Assembly (NCBI GenBank): GCA_018873245.2
Contig: JAEMBT020000001.1
Coordinates: 4,682,001-4,746,000, forward strand
Origin: Archegozetes longisetosus
Lineage: Eukaryota; Arthropoda; Arachnida; Sarcoptiformes; Trhypochthoniidae
Direction of reading: 5' to 3'
DNA length: 64,000 nucleotides
Positions within the stretch are counted from its first letter, which is position 1, and every line of letters begins with the position of its first letter. Shown here piece by piece: positions 25,801 to 36,315 of the stretch. Made by a program: the position numbers and the translations under genes. Under the pieces are notes generated by a model. The model was not told the DNA's origin, made no database searches, and saw only the letters and a list, made by a program, of their open reading frames with translations.

Positions 25801-28456
25801 CTGTTTTTGCTTTTGTTTTGACCAGTTTCCTTTTCAATAAGTTATAGCTTATTTTTAGATCTAGTGAAATTTCCTTTAATGACTATCAAAACAAGTAAAT
25901 TAGGTTATGGATATAGTACACTCCCGTTATTTCAAACTTCATATTCATAAAGTTTTGATACAATAACATTTATTCTCAGTGACTTGAAATTCGTTATTAA
26001 AGAGTCGAAAACTTTACTATATATTTACATATTATATTTTCGATGGATTAAATTTAATAAATTTTTGATAGGGTGTCAAAATCCGAATGGACGAGAGCGG
26101 AAATATACTAATTAAACGATTAGCAAAATCTAATATTTACATAAAATGCTGGCAAAACGATGGAAACCCGGACGAGACAACCAGCGTTTCAAATGATATA
26201 ATAAGACTCAATGGATTGTTAGAGTATAACAAAGCTGTCCGACTGTTTGATATGAAAAAATTTCAGTCCAATGTGTCGCGAGAGCTGCGTAGGGCTTATC
26301 CCGACAGACGAAAGCTTGAAAGTCAATGCATTTGTTGTATAGCTTTCGTAAAGGATGCGTCCGATGTTCTCGATTTACCCGTTTGGGTAATGGTCATCAA
26401 TATAGTTGCCATGGATATGCTCAAGTCTAAACTACCGCCAAGTAAGACAATCACTGAAAAGATATACAATTCATCAATGTTCCTTGGTCTAATCAGAAAT
26501 CTGCACACAAAAAATTACTGATAGCGCGAGCGTATATCAAATTTAACACTTGCTTTTGACGTGTCCACATTCAAAAGCTAATCAAATTAGAAGTTTTGCT
26601 TTAGGAAGCGTGTGCTTCCAAAATGAGTAATAAAAATAAACATATTAGTGTACACGCGAGCATTGAAAAGCACAATTTGTCGGATTTTGATGAATTTTCG
26701 ATGCATGCACATTTAACAATAGGGTGATTTCTAGTGTGCGCATTTTATTATGGCAAAGAATATTCAGCATTCTTCACACGCAAGAGAATTATTGAATTGA
26801 CCGAAATTTTTCTTTTCTTTTTTTGATAGCAATCTCTAAACGTCAATCAGTTCCCAATTTGGTGTCACTTTTTGACCGACAAAAACAAACTATCAATGAT
26901 GAAGACCCATACTCACTGCCAGGCAATAATAGTTCTTCATCTGGAAGTCGTTCTTCGTCAGGTCATTACGCCAGCACAGGGGTGATCGCTAATCAGAAGT
27001 CTTCACAAGAGCCAAAACCTCCAAAATTGCCGCCAAGAGATTTCGAGAAAAATAGAGAAAAAGCAAAAAATGTGTCGAAAAAGAATAAAAATTCTCCACA
27101 AAAGCCCAAACCTGATTATCAAGAAGAAAATATTTATTCAATAGGTCAAAATCCAAGACATTTCGGTAATAATCTATTCAACTTTTTTCAGTAATTGAAT
27201 TATTTTTTGGAAGAGCAGGTTAACTGACTGCTTAACAATGTCACTCAATTAACCCTAGTCAATTACAGAAAATATATTTTCAATTTTTTTCTATCTTTTA
27301 TTATCTTTATTACAGACGATCCCTATTATTGTGGTTTCAGTGCTCGAGTGCCTAATTACGCAAAACGATTATCAATGCCAATGTCATCACATGCACAACA
27401 ATCTAAGCAATATGATTATCATATGCGCAAAGTGCCCTCAAGTGGTTTTCTTAATTCATATTTAAAGACAGTTCCACAACATTCACGATCAGCATCTTAC
27501 CAATCATTCTATGGATCATTAGGTATGCTTCCACCAAAACTTAAATATTAAAATAATAAAAATCACAATAGAAACATGAACTAATAGTCGATTAGCACGT
27601 AACGGGTTTGTCAAACATGATAGTTAAGGGTTCAGCATTTCATGTAAAGATCAAATTATAAGTCGTAATATTTTTCACTCACGAGATTTATCTAGTTTAC
27701 GATCATGGCAACAAATTTAAAGCACACTAAATTCTACTCAATTTTCTCTAAGTATCATGAAGAGTCAGAACTACACTGAGACTATTAAAATTGTCACTTG
27801 ATACAAAACATACCATTAACAAGGTGTACGATTATAGCGAAAAATCTACAACTGATTATTAAAATCAAATTAATTTAGATTAAGCCCTTCAGAATTCTAG
27901 ATCTAGATAAAGCCTATTTAGATGCTACTAGATGTTAAACATACTTTTGACAAGTTTCTATTCATAGCGAAATACCTAACTAGTATTTAAATTCTAATCC
28001 ATTTTATTTAGCTATCCTTAAGAGTCTGAACCAGAAAAAGAGCATATAAATTACTATTAGATTTTAATCATGCTATTTTACTAAAGTTAACGATTATAGC
28101 AAAGCACTGAACTCATCATTACATGTAATTTCTAAATAAATTTTTTGAAACTATTTTCAATTCGTGCTTAAATTTTTAATATGATATTTAATGAAACTTG
28201 AAATTATAGAGAAAATCTTGAATCTATTAATTTGTAATTCATTTTCTCAAATATGTTAGAGTCAGATCCATACACGGGTTCGAGTGCAGATGGAGGCAAC
28301 ACAGATGACAACGCATACGACCCGACCTATGGTCGCATCGGTGCAGCCCATCGCCAATACAAGAGCCAACAAATGAGCCCAAAACGGTCGTCAGCATCGA
28401 TACCTTGGGTCTACAATTCACGCGAAGGCGCTTACTATGGAGAATGGGATGAATAA
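4727..28456 (+). CDS. exp: Expansion/Rebuff-like protein (atypical Smad MH2 domain)
   Basis: Six-exon model: 4727-4843, 24839-25069, 26072-26441, 26830-27165, 27316-27522 and 28260-28456. It gives 1458 bases, 485 aa, with every junction in phase. The first ATG (4727) precedes an Arg-rich then acidic start. Exons 2-3 encode the conserved block, with HIGDGVKIRMDESGNILIKR across their junction and the MH2-like part in exon 3 ending at DMLKSKLPP (donor CAA|GTAAGA). Exons 4-6 are Ser/Pro-rich with DDPYYCGFSARVPNYAK at the exon 4/5 junction. In Drosophila, Expansion and Rebuff act in epithelia and are needed with chitin synthase Kkv for apical chitin deposition. The family call comes from memory of the MH2-like block. 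exp versus reb cannot be separated, so the symbol is provisional. Exon 4 could instead end at ATAG|GTCAAA, same phase, nearly the same protein. Confidence 0.68.
6244..6321. repeat. tandem repeat, three units of about 27 bp
   Basis: Three consecutive copies of TTTTAACGTAATATTTTTGTGCACAC with small length changes in the T run. Non-coding, inside the long intron. Confidence 0.85.
9776..9967 (+). other. GC-rich island with a 63-codon frame, unidentified
   Basis: The first ~120 bases are much more GC-rich than their surroundings and form an ATG-initiated frame beginning MDPFMVSFGLFWGAAP. The peptide is hydrophobic and I do not recognise it. The opposite strand is also open over much of the island and reads as a basic peptide containing RSPKTIGAAPQNRPK, so strand is uncertain. 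No clean splice sites flank it. It may be a transferred or retroposed fragment or a conserved intronic element. Confidence 0.25.
13953..14150 (+). CDS. small 65-codon ORF nested in the intron, unidentified
   Basis: The frame starts at ATG, has an in-frame TAA shortly upstream and ends at TAA. The peptide has balanced, protein-like composition, unlike the AT-driven frames around it: a basic start (MVKKQKP), an acidic middle (CDDLEEKIDL), then FECIPPADSDALETNN and a Lys-rich end. It has no signal peptide or membrane segment. I cannot assign a family. It may be a nested single-exon gene, a retrocopied fragment or chance. Conservation in relatives would decide. Confidence 0.3.
   Translation: MVKKQKPIECDDLEEKIDLILIFDAMVFECIPPADSDALETNNLAKLKKSCHTLREKIDIKTYKP
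15274..15294 (+). promoter_or_regulatory. TATA-like plus octamer patch, candidate internal promoter or enhancer
   Basis: TATAAATA at 15274-15281 is followed by a perfect POU octamer, ATGCAAAT, at 15287-15294. Both lie downstream of a GC-richer patch (15205-15250), and an ATG-initiated frame with a usable donor begins 135 bases downstream. Motifs this short also occur by chance in AT-rich DNA. Confidence 0.25.
15416..15544 (+). CDS. possible alternative first exon of the Expansion-like gene
   Basis: An ATG-initiated frame of 43 codons runs to GGTCAG|GTATTA, a reasonable donor in phase 0. Exon 2 at 24839 accepts phase 0, so this exon could give a protein with a different N-terminus. The peptide begins MFIPITSNLYFHLLHTRD and is not recognised. 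If left unspliced, the frame continues to a stop at 15604. The evidence is phase compatibility, base composition and an upstream TATA-like patch only. Confidence 0.2.
17280..17319. repeat. short tandem repeat (AAAAGAGTTTT)n
   Basis: Three and a half copies of an 11-12 bp unit AAAAGAGTTTTA. Non-coding intronic microrepeat. Confidence 0.8.
21424..21509. repeat. tandem repeat, three units of about 29-31 bp
   Basis: Three units begin GTTGTTTTCAGTTCTG and are separated by T-rich spacers of slightly different length. Each contains TTTTCAG. Non-coding, inside the long intron. Confidence 0.85.
24355..24380. repeat. CT-rich microsatellite
   Basis: Alternating CTCTCTCTCG units, about 26 bases, near the 3' end of the long intron. 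A 113-codon minus-strand frame running over it is an artefact of the repeat and AT-rich flanks. Confidence 0.7.
24839..28456 (+). CDS. Expansion-like gene, exons 2-6 cluster
   Basis: Five exons sit in 3.6 kb behind the 20-kb intron. Exon 2 (77 codons, AATAG|GATCAC to GAT|GTTAGT) is phase 0 on both sides. Exon 3 carries the core of the MH2-like domain, with DLPVWVMVINIVAMDMLK near its end. The last three introns are all phase 1. The C-terminus is low complexity and ends in SREGAYYGEWDE. The separate open frames in this interval (to 26521, 27194 and 27551) run past the true donors into introns. Confidence 0.75.
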
Positions 28457-28740
28457 CACTTTTGACGTGTTGATGGCATTCCTCCTCTATTATTTCTGAT
28501 TAAAACCCATATTCCGACAGTTAACTAAAGTTCACATGTAGAAAAAAGGGCAGCTCTTTCTTAATAATAAGAAATTCTTCTTATCATATGAAATAACTTC
28601 TCATATTATGTATGTACTGAAAGACCCCACAAAACAATGACCTCTACCATTCTTCCAGTTTCAGATCAATCATAGGACTCCTTTTATTTTTTGAAATTTA
28701 TTGATTGGGCGCTGCCTTCTGTGATAACTTATATAGTTTT

Positions 28741-28771
28741 TTATTATTATTATATTATTATTATTATTAAG
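28741..28771. repeat. (ATT)n microsatellite
   Basis: Imperfect TTA/ATT trinucleotide run in the probable 3' UTR of the Expansion-like gene. A second run lies at about 29137-29160. Confidence 0.85.
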
Positions 28772-28892
28772 CCTTTTAATGGACTGAAAAATTGAGTACT
28801 TTTTCTTTGACTTTTATATTATATGAGTTTTAGATATCATACTATTTGGTGATATCTTGGAATCAATTAAACTTTTTGAGCACATGAAGTGC

Positions 28893-28898
28893 AATAAA
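28893..28898 (+). terminator. candidate poly(A) signal of the Expansion-like gene
   Basis: AATAAA lies 437 bases after the stop, with a GT-rich stretch (AGTTTGTGCC) just downstream. Other AATAAA copies occur in this AT-rich DNA, so the site actually used is uncertain. Confidence 0.4.
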
Positions 28899-29737
28899 GT
28901 TTGTGCCTATCATTGAAGACTTTGTAATTTTTTCTAATTCTTAGTAGTTTTTAAGAAAGTTTCTTATTGTGTAAAAATTAAATTTTCTTAACCCTGTCTT
29001 TGTTCCCAATCAGTAAAAAGTTTTTGAAAGAAGTGATTCGTTCATAAATCAAACTGTAAAGTAAAACAATTAATTTTTTACTGACTATTAATTTTATATT
29101 ATTATCATTTGTAAAATCAAATATAGTTGTAATTAATTATTATTATTATTATTATTATTGGTTTTGTTTTGAGAACCAAATGATTGCATTAGGAAAAAAG
29201 TTTCTTTAGTTGACTGCTCTTTTGCTCTGAAATATTGCTCATTGAGACAAATGATTTACGTAATTTCAAAATTCAAATTCAAGTAAATAAAAACTTTTTT
29301 CATACCATTTGATAAATTATCAGTTAAATAGTTTTTGTCACTATTTATTCGACTAGTTTTTCAAGAACGGATCTCATCAATTATTTCTATGATTAACATA
29401 AAAGATCTGTTAAAAGATTCGAATTAGAACCAAATCGACGTGTATTTTCATGTATTCTAAGCTGTTTTATAGATTGAAAGCTACTTTTGGAAAATTTTCC
29501 AAATATCTAGTCAACATTTGAAAAGTTTGGGTAACTTTTGATTGAAGGTAAACATTATTTGCAGGTCAATAACACAGTTGAGTTCTTTAGACGAGCAAAT
29601 CGAAAATCTCGGGCTTTAGGTTCAACAAGTTTTTGAGGTTAAAAGTCTTATGTCAATCAGTGGGTAAAAGGCTTTTATGGATAGAAATTATCTCATCTTT
29701 TCTATGACAGTGAAAGTTAAAGCTAATCACAATGAAT
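28899..29737. other. intergenic, no gene seen
   Basis: AT-rich sequence with an ATT microsatellite near 29140. I see no coding frame or transposon terminus. Confidence 0.5.
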
Positions 29738-30964
29738 AATAAAGATTTAGAAATTGTTCAAAAAACGATTCAAAAAGATCGATGAGTGCATTGTTCTTAG
29801 AAGTGAAAGTTTGGCAAATGTCTTCAACAATATCTTGAAAGTTTTCTCAAAATAATTTCTTGATAATAGGTCTTAAATTTTACTTTCATTTAACCTTTAA
29901 TTATGTTAAATCTATAGGAATTTTGCCATCACTTAAATCGCTTTAGTTTTTCAGCTTAATTGCTGGTCCATTAACATAATGAATGCTTTTGAAAAATGAT
30001 TTGCTCCAAACCTATTGAGCTTTAAGTTTAGGTCATTGGAAAATAAATGGACGGAAAGGGTGATGTCTTCAATAAACGTGAAAATCACTCTTAAAAATGA
30101 ATCGGATGATTAAGTAATAATTGCTCTGCTCAAAATAGATTTTTCGAACATAAGGTGTTTTATCAACAGATAAATAATTTGTTTAAGTATAGAATAAAAT
30201 TCAGTATATTTATGAGTTATTGAAAAAAAGTTATAAGGTATGACATTTTTTCATTTTGAAAAATTCTCGTTCAAACTCGATATCAACAATGTCACCGACC
30301 AATTAATTATGTGAATCGACTATTAATATTCATATAATTGATATGAACATAGTATTTATAAAATCATAAAAATGTTGATTCGATCCCAAGTCAATATACC
30401 TTAGAATTTTCTTCGATTAAAATTTTTTTATGATTACAAGTACTTCGATAATGAACTAGATGTAGAAATAAGTGTGAGTTTTCAGACTTGGTATGCATGG
30501 GAAAAAGTTAAAAACTTTGAGATGTCTAATAAAGAAAATAAAGCGCAAACTCAAAGCAGGAGTTTTTGTTATAAACATACAATAAATCATAGAAATAATA
30601 ATTGAATAACTTGTGATAATTTAATATTTGATATTTGCCGTTTAGGTAACTTCAATTATAATAGTCCTTGAGACAAAAAAATCAGGAAACCCATAGTATA
30701 TTTTGAGAATTAATTTTTTCGACCTAAACTCGATTCAACACTTATGGACAATAATAAAGTATATTTTTGAGAAAGAAGTACCAAAATAATTTCAACTGTG
30801 GATCGGGAAAATAAACCAAATATGAAACAATTTATAATTAGACGTATAGGAGTTGCTGAACAAAGATATGAAACAATGTATTGAAAAGTGTGTCGCTGCA
30901 GAGGAAGACCGAATTAAAATGTCATTTCTTTTTAGTTGTAATAATTAGAATCAAATGCATTCTG
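29738..30964 (+). mobile_element. dispersed repeat copy A, carries a Tc1-like transposase relic
   Basis: This 1.2-kb segment is nearly the same, in direct orientation, as 62720-63893. A plus-strand frame near 30720-30765 reads DLNSIQHLW, a decayed form of the DLNPIEHLW block around the last catalytic residue of Tc1 transposases. Further on, near 30870-30920, both copies read IEKCVAAEEDRIK or a close variant. Many stops and shifts show it is dead. The left edge is the start of similarity to copy C, not a confirmed element end. Confidence 0.65.
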
Positions 30965-31035
30965 GTGATAAATTTCAGGCCAAAATATTGTTATTTTCAT
31001 TAAAAACTTTGCACTTTATTTTCCAAATTTTTTTG

Positions 31036-31296
31036 TCGTGAGGAATATGAGGCGATAACAAAGAAATAATACTCGCGATCTTTTTTATCATATGATCAGT
31101 ATTTATGAATGTAATGTAAAAATGCGATAGAGAGCAGTCGATCATTCAATTGATTTACATTGATCAACAATAATTACTGCTATTAAGAAGTGCTCTCTAT
31201 CGTATGTTTACATTACATTCAGAAATACTGACCGCATGATAAAAACCATCTCAAGTATTATCTCTTTGACATCGCCGCATATTTATTCCTTAGTAT
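31036..31296. mobile_element. 260-bp hairpin (foldback) element
   Basis: Two arms of roughly 100 bases are inverted copies of each other: GAATGTAATGTAAA and GCGATAGAGAGCA on the left match the reverse complement of TGCTCTCTATCGTATG and TTTACATTACATTC on the right, and pairing continues outward. The loop is about 55 bases. No coding. No target duplication was confirmed. Confidence 0.75.
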
Positions 31297-31570
31297 TTAG
31301 AATGTTACAGAAAAATACCAGAAATGCGTTATCTAATACTTAGTGACAAATATATTTTCTCAGTAATAAACTTTTTAAACCTTTGATTAAGCCAATGCTC
31401 AGAAACTTAGGAAAATTTTTAAGCAAATTATGAATAAGTTTGAAACAAAAAAAAAGTTGATCTAATCATAATGTTTGATGAACAAGCGTAGTCTTGTATT
31501 GAGAATGATCTTCGCAGTAAATGATTTTTTGAATATATGTTTTCGAGAATTTGATTTCCATTTCTAAATA

Positions 31571-32176
31571 CACTCAAAACTCATTTTTATGTACACCCAA
31601 TTTTGTGTACAGAAGTCAAAAACAAAAGACTCTTCCCATATATTCATATAGAAAATGTACTTAGTTTTGTGTATACTCACTTTTGTATACAACTTGTTTT
31701 AGTGTACCGATCTTCATAATTGCCGTAGCTTATCTAGTATTTCGATTTTGTGTACAACTATATCAGAATATCCAACTGTAATTTTCTTTACTTTGAATTT
31801 TTAACTGACTTAGAAATTGTTACTATGGTTGAAAATAATTAAGTCTCATAGTGAAACCATAATATATGATGAGAGAGAGGAAAAGCTTAAACATGAGTTC
31901 CCTTCAAGATCTCAAACCCTGTCTCATATTCAATCGTTGCATCGTTACTTTGGTTCACTATTTGATTGCAATGATAGCGACTATGCTATGTTAGGAAAAT
32001 TTGATAAGAAAGTTATAATGAGTTCTAATAAAACGAAACAAAGCACTCTTACCAATTACTATATTCCAAAAGATAAACTCATTTTCTAAATTGTTATCTA
32101 GCATTTAACATAAACTTTTCATTTTTGTGTACAGATTTCGGAAACGGAATGCGTACACAAATATGAGTTTTGAGTG
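31571..32176 (+). mobile_element. pogo/Tigger-like DNA element, internally deleted
   Basis: The element starts CACTCAAAACTCAT and ends with the inverted form ATGAGTTTTGAGTG, flanked on both sides by TA. Inverted repeats are about 26 bases with few mismatches, and several GTGTACA motifs lie near the ends. It is 606 bp and keeps only the C-terminal part of a transposase. The related segment at 36045-36070 lacks the element and serves as an empty site. Confidence 0.8.
31817..32089 (+). pseudogene. transposase C-terminal remnant (pogo/Tigger-like)
   Basis: The open frame has no catalytic DDE core. It ends KTKQSTLTNYYIPKDKLIF, preceded by SHIQSLHRYFGSLFDC. This resembles the C-terminal tails of Tigger/pogo transposases, which often finish with a short KQxTLxxFF-like motif. 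Its stop lies 87 bases from the 3' end of the element, as expected for a terminal remnant. Family call is moderate, from memory. Confidence 0.5.
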
Positions 32177-32709
32177 TATTGTTCTTGTAAACTGGCATTA
32201 GATTAATAAAAGTTGATTTTGATAAACCAAACTTTCAGAATATGAATAATTGATTTTACTTGTGATTGAAATATCAAAAAATAAAATGCTTTAGCTGCTT
32301 TATCTCAAATTGATTTTGGACAGTCTTATTTAAGCTGTAAAATAGAAGAGTAATAAGATTATAAATGAACTATACTTAAACTATAGGAATCTCTTCAAGA
32401 CCTAACAACCGTATGCGATTGCCTCTTGCTTCCGGTGCAATAACATTCTATTATCTTTTATCATTTTCTATCGTTTCAAAGCTGTGAACATAAATTCTGC
32501 TATTAGTTTGAACTTCAGTTTTACAGTTAACACAAAACGACTTGTTAGTGATTATCGTCAAGGTGTTTATCAGGATATGAGGGTAAACGCTACTTAAAGA
32601 AACTATATGAACTTTATTAGTAAATACTCCCTCTATTATTAGGTCATTTGTGAATTTGATCAATTAGTTGTCTGTGTTTTCATTTGTACTTAAAAATAAC
32701 ATTGTTAAT

Positions 32710-33437
32710 ATGCCACGAATCGCGGACCTGAAAAAAGCTATTGTAGATGCTCTGGGTGATCAATTATCAAACTCTTCGATATCAAATAGAAGGGGAGAAG
32801 AAGAAATAGAAAAGCTTTCAACACAACATGGTATTTAATTTAGTTTAATTGATGATAAGCATAAGATTTTTTTAAACTAGGATATTATCAGGCTTTGGCA
32901 AAAGTGGCAATAGATTTAACATCTGATAAACGACGCATATTGGTTTCCATAAGCATATTTGCAATATGGTTGCTTGATGAATGCTTTCAAGAACCTCCAC
33001 CTCGTTTTTTCACACAAGCAGAAAGAAAGAAAATTTTAGCGCTTCTGAAAAGGCGTTTGAAAAATGAAAGGAGCCCACGAGTCAGATTGGAGTTAGAAAA
33101 AATGATTAACAAATATCACAGTAGTAGCTTTAATTCTTATGGGAGTAGAGAGAGAAGCAGAATAGGATTTTGTTCGCAGAGGGAAATGCAAAGTAGTCAA
33201 ATTTATGAAGTTCCTCAAAATGTACGACGAATCGAATCTGACCAAAGCTTTAAGCAAGAAATTAAACAATCGATTAAGGAGGGGATCAAAGAAGGTATTG
33301 AAGAAGGGATCAAACATGGGATCAAACAATGTATGTCTGAAGTTATGCGTGAAGTTGACAAAAGAATCGATGATAGAATCAATGACAAGTTTGAAGAATT
33401 GAAAATGCGTCTTGATAGGATTGAAAGACACTCATAG
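32710..33437 (+). CDS. unrecognised 225-aa protein with C-terminal IKxG repeats
   Basis: Two exons: 32710-32830 (from ATG, donor CATG|GTATTT) and 32881-33437 (acceptor AAACTAG|GATATT), joined in phase 1. The intron is 50 bases. The N-terminus (MPRIADLKKAIVDAL) looks helical. A hydrophobic stretch (ILVSISIFAIWLL) at about residues 60-72 could be a buried helix or a membrane segment. A basic region follows (RKKILALLKRRLKNER). From about residue 163 it runs IKQSIKEGIKEGIEEGIKHG, a four-residue repeat, then a charged helix to the end (MRLDRIERHS). I recognise no domain. It sits among transposon remains, so it may be a lineage-specific host gene or an element-encoded accessory protein. Confidence 0.55.
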
Positions 33438-33514
33438 GCTCAATTCTCTTATCACTTGAATATATTTAGATTAACCGCAACTTAAGAAATTAATCATAAA
33501 TATATACAGTATTA

Positions 33515-33660
33515 ATGTTGCGGTCAGATCCAGTTCTTTTGGGTTTAGTTCGGTTTAGGTTGGGTTCGGTTTAGATTTTGGTCTGAGTTTAGAAAATTAT
33601 TTGGTTTTGGTCTTAGAGATAAATTTTCAGTTTGGTTCTATTGAAATTTGAAAACCAAAT
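33515..33660. repeat. degenerate GGTTTAG/GGTTCGG low-complexity tract
   Basis: Imperfect repetition of GGTTTAG, GGTTGGG, GGTTCGG and TTTGGTCT over about 140 bases. The units are irregular and do not form a clean TTAGG telomere array. Confidence 0.6.
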
Positions 33661-34341
33661 AACCATTAGTTATATTTATCGTATAGAAAAGTCTTGAATT
33701 TTGAAAAGTTTGAAAGCTTATCTAAAACTGTAAATATGTATACGGAAAAAAGTTAGAATTCAATCACTAGTACAAAAAGTTATTTTGATTGTATGTCATA
33801 TCAATATCAAATGAAGAAAATATAAAATAAAGAACTTCAATTACCAGCAGACTAAATATATTCAATAAAATGGATTTGAGTTTCATTTAAATCTATGTTT
33901 TTATTGAAAATACATTAAAAGGCAAACTCTATATCTCACTATAACCAAAGCAAAGAAAAAATCATCAAATTTTGATTAAAGTACACCTAATTATATACTG
34001 CAGTAGTATAATAACATCTTAGTTATGACGTACTCAGCTTTGTACGTTTTTAATTTTAGAACGAACTTTTTAATATATTAAAATTTGTGTTCAATGAATA
34101 GAGGAAATATCCAAAGATGTCTGTATAATCCTCTTTATAAGTAACTCTTAGTGAATTGTAATTAAATACTTTTTCCAGATTTTATCAAAGCATAAAACAT
34201 CATCACCTCCTTATAATTCTTAATACCTAGCGTAATGAATTTGTGTTGATGTGATAATGATTTTTAATTGATGTCATCGAAGATAATTATAAAAAAGCTC
34301 AAGATATACCCAGTTATGCAAAAATAATGTTATGCCATTTA

Positions 34342-35408
34342 ACGTACTCGGATAAAAATCCGCACAAATTTCAATTGATTGTAGAACAATAAAATAATTA
34401 TAATATAAAGTCAAAATTTGGCTAAAACTTATACCAATTATTAATTATTAAAGGGTAATTTTTATTTAAACATATGAGCCAGTGTTTGGCTACGATACCA
34501 CTTTTTGCAAGGATACCCCTAAAAGTGTAATGGAAATCAACATAATTCAAAATTATATAAAAATTTTGAAAATTTTATCCTCTCTTCTCAGTTATTTCAC
34601 AATAATTTTATGTAATTTATTATTATTAATAAGTAACTATTAGGTTTTTTCCTTTTTTAATGATAAATTTTGATATTTCTTGATAACTAATGATTAATTT
34701 AGGGGCATTCTGTGATCAATCTTTTGATCAAAAGTACTTGTATTGAGTATCAAAGTGCTCGTTTCGTCGAGAGCTTTCCAATGATATATGTGTCGGTATG
34801 GTTTAGAATCGGGAGCGACCGAAAAGAGACTCCTTAAATAGACCAAAATCGAGACAATAACTTTATCGATGCGCTTCGATTTTTTCTCTCTTTTTTATTA
34901 TACTGAATATTTTAACTTTTCTTTCATTGTTAAATGATCATCAATATTTTATTTATAATATTATAGAAAAATTTAAATTTTTAACTTAATCGATACAAAA
35001 TTGCAGTCACTTTTCTTAGGGTTATCCTTAAATTTCTTTGATAAGTTTGATGACCATTTTTATAGTAACTTGAAATAAATTTTGTTAATATTTTTGATAA
35101 TTTATATTCCCTTATATCTGAATTATAAATTCTGATGATTTTAGAAATCTTGAAATGAATTAAAATGAGTAAAATTAAAAATTTTGAATGATGCCAGTTT
35201 TTAAAACGAAAATTTCCAAACACTTTTTCGAGGTTATTCGCTTTAAAATTATGTAACACTTTTCTTTATATGAATATTTTTAAAAATCTTTCAATGTTAT
35301 AGAGAATAGTAAATTCTCTTTTATTTGATATATAAATCACATATATATTTAAGCTCAAAATATTTTCAAAAGTTTGTAAACTTTTCGCGGATTTTTATCC
35401 GAGAACGT
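34342..35408. mobile_element. 1.07-kb TA-flanked DNA transposon, non-autonomous
   Basis: Starts ACGTACTCGGATAAAAATCC and ends with the inverted GGATTTTTATCCGAGAACGT, each flanked by TA. Inverted repeats match over about 21 of 22 bases. The interior is AT-rich and contains a GC-richer patch at 34735-34880. A 92-codon minus-strand frame inside does not look like a transposase. A TA-target (Tc1/mariner-like) family is likely; PIF-type targeting is not excluded. Confidence 0.7.
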
Positions 35409-35489
35409 TACTTGCTAAATGTTGAATATTAATTCCTAGACAAAGAAAGCTAGCCATATATTTAATAAATAAATTCTTCAGTAGTGTAT

Positions 35490-36315
35490 ACGGCAGTTTT
35501 TCAGACTTGGTATATATAAGAAGCTAAAAACTTTTGAGATTTCTGATAAAGAAAATAGAGAATAAACTCGAAGAAGGGATTTCTGTTATAAACATACAAT
35601 AAATCATACAAGTAATATATAAGTATTGTTTGACTAACTTCTAATGGTTTAATATTTTATATCTGCCGCTTAGATAACTTTAATTTTATCTACCTCTTAG
35701 CAATCAAAATGTTATAGAAGAATACCAGAAATATGTTACTATATATTGAATAATATATGTTCTTTCAGTAATAAAGCTGAATTTAAACTTTTGGTTAGAA
35801 TCAATTTTCAGAACCTTATGAGAATTTTAAGCAAGTTATTCTTTCCTAATAAAGATCGTCCAAAATAATACTAGACTCATATTTTGAGTACAATTATTTT
35901 TCAACATTAAGCATCGATAAGGTGTATGGATTTAAAATAAAAAGAAAGTTGACCTAATTATAATGTTTGATATAAAAACAAGTGTAGTATCAAAATGGTC
36001 TCCTCACTAAAAGACATCTGAGCATATGTTTTCGAGAATTTTTTTCCATGTCTAAACATCATTTTTGTAAACAGAGATTAGATTAATAAAAGTTGATTTT
36101 GATAAACCAAATTTTCAGTATATGAGTAATTGATTTTACTTGTGTTTAAACTATCAAAAAATAAAATGCTTCAAGTGCTTTATCTCAATTTAGTTTTATT
36201 TTGAACGGACAGTGTTATTTAAACTGTAAACTAGAAGAGCAATAAGATTATAAATGAATTATCTTTATTTAAACAATAAGGAAGAAAAAATTGAAGATTT
36301 CGAGACTTAAACAAT
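35490..36315 (+). repeat. dispersed repeat copy B, truncated relative to copy A
   Basis: 35490-35690 matches 30480-30650; 35700-36065 matches 31297-31570; 36066-36310 matches about 32180-32420. The order and orientation are the same. Copy B lacks the transposase-relic part, the hairpin element and the pogo-like element present between those blocks in the copy at 29.7-32.4 kb. Confidence 0.75.

Noticed and set aside
26323-26508. Minus-strand frame over the MH2 exon
   Set aside because: Shadow of the plus-strand coding exon, which has correct splice sites and a recognised domain.
28239-28421. Minus-strand frame with many Cys and His residues
   Set aside because: Shadow of the last Expansion-like exon, whose phase and stop fit the gene model.
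33093-33431. 112-codon minus-strand frame
   Set aside because: Mirror of the IKxG-repeat exon; its repetitive Phe/Asp pattern is a product of the repeat on the real strand.
33515-33660. Possible interstitial telomere array
   Set aside because: GGTTTAG-like units are irregular and mixed with GGTTCGG and TTTGGTCT; there is no run of TTAGG.
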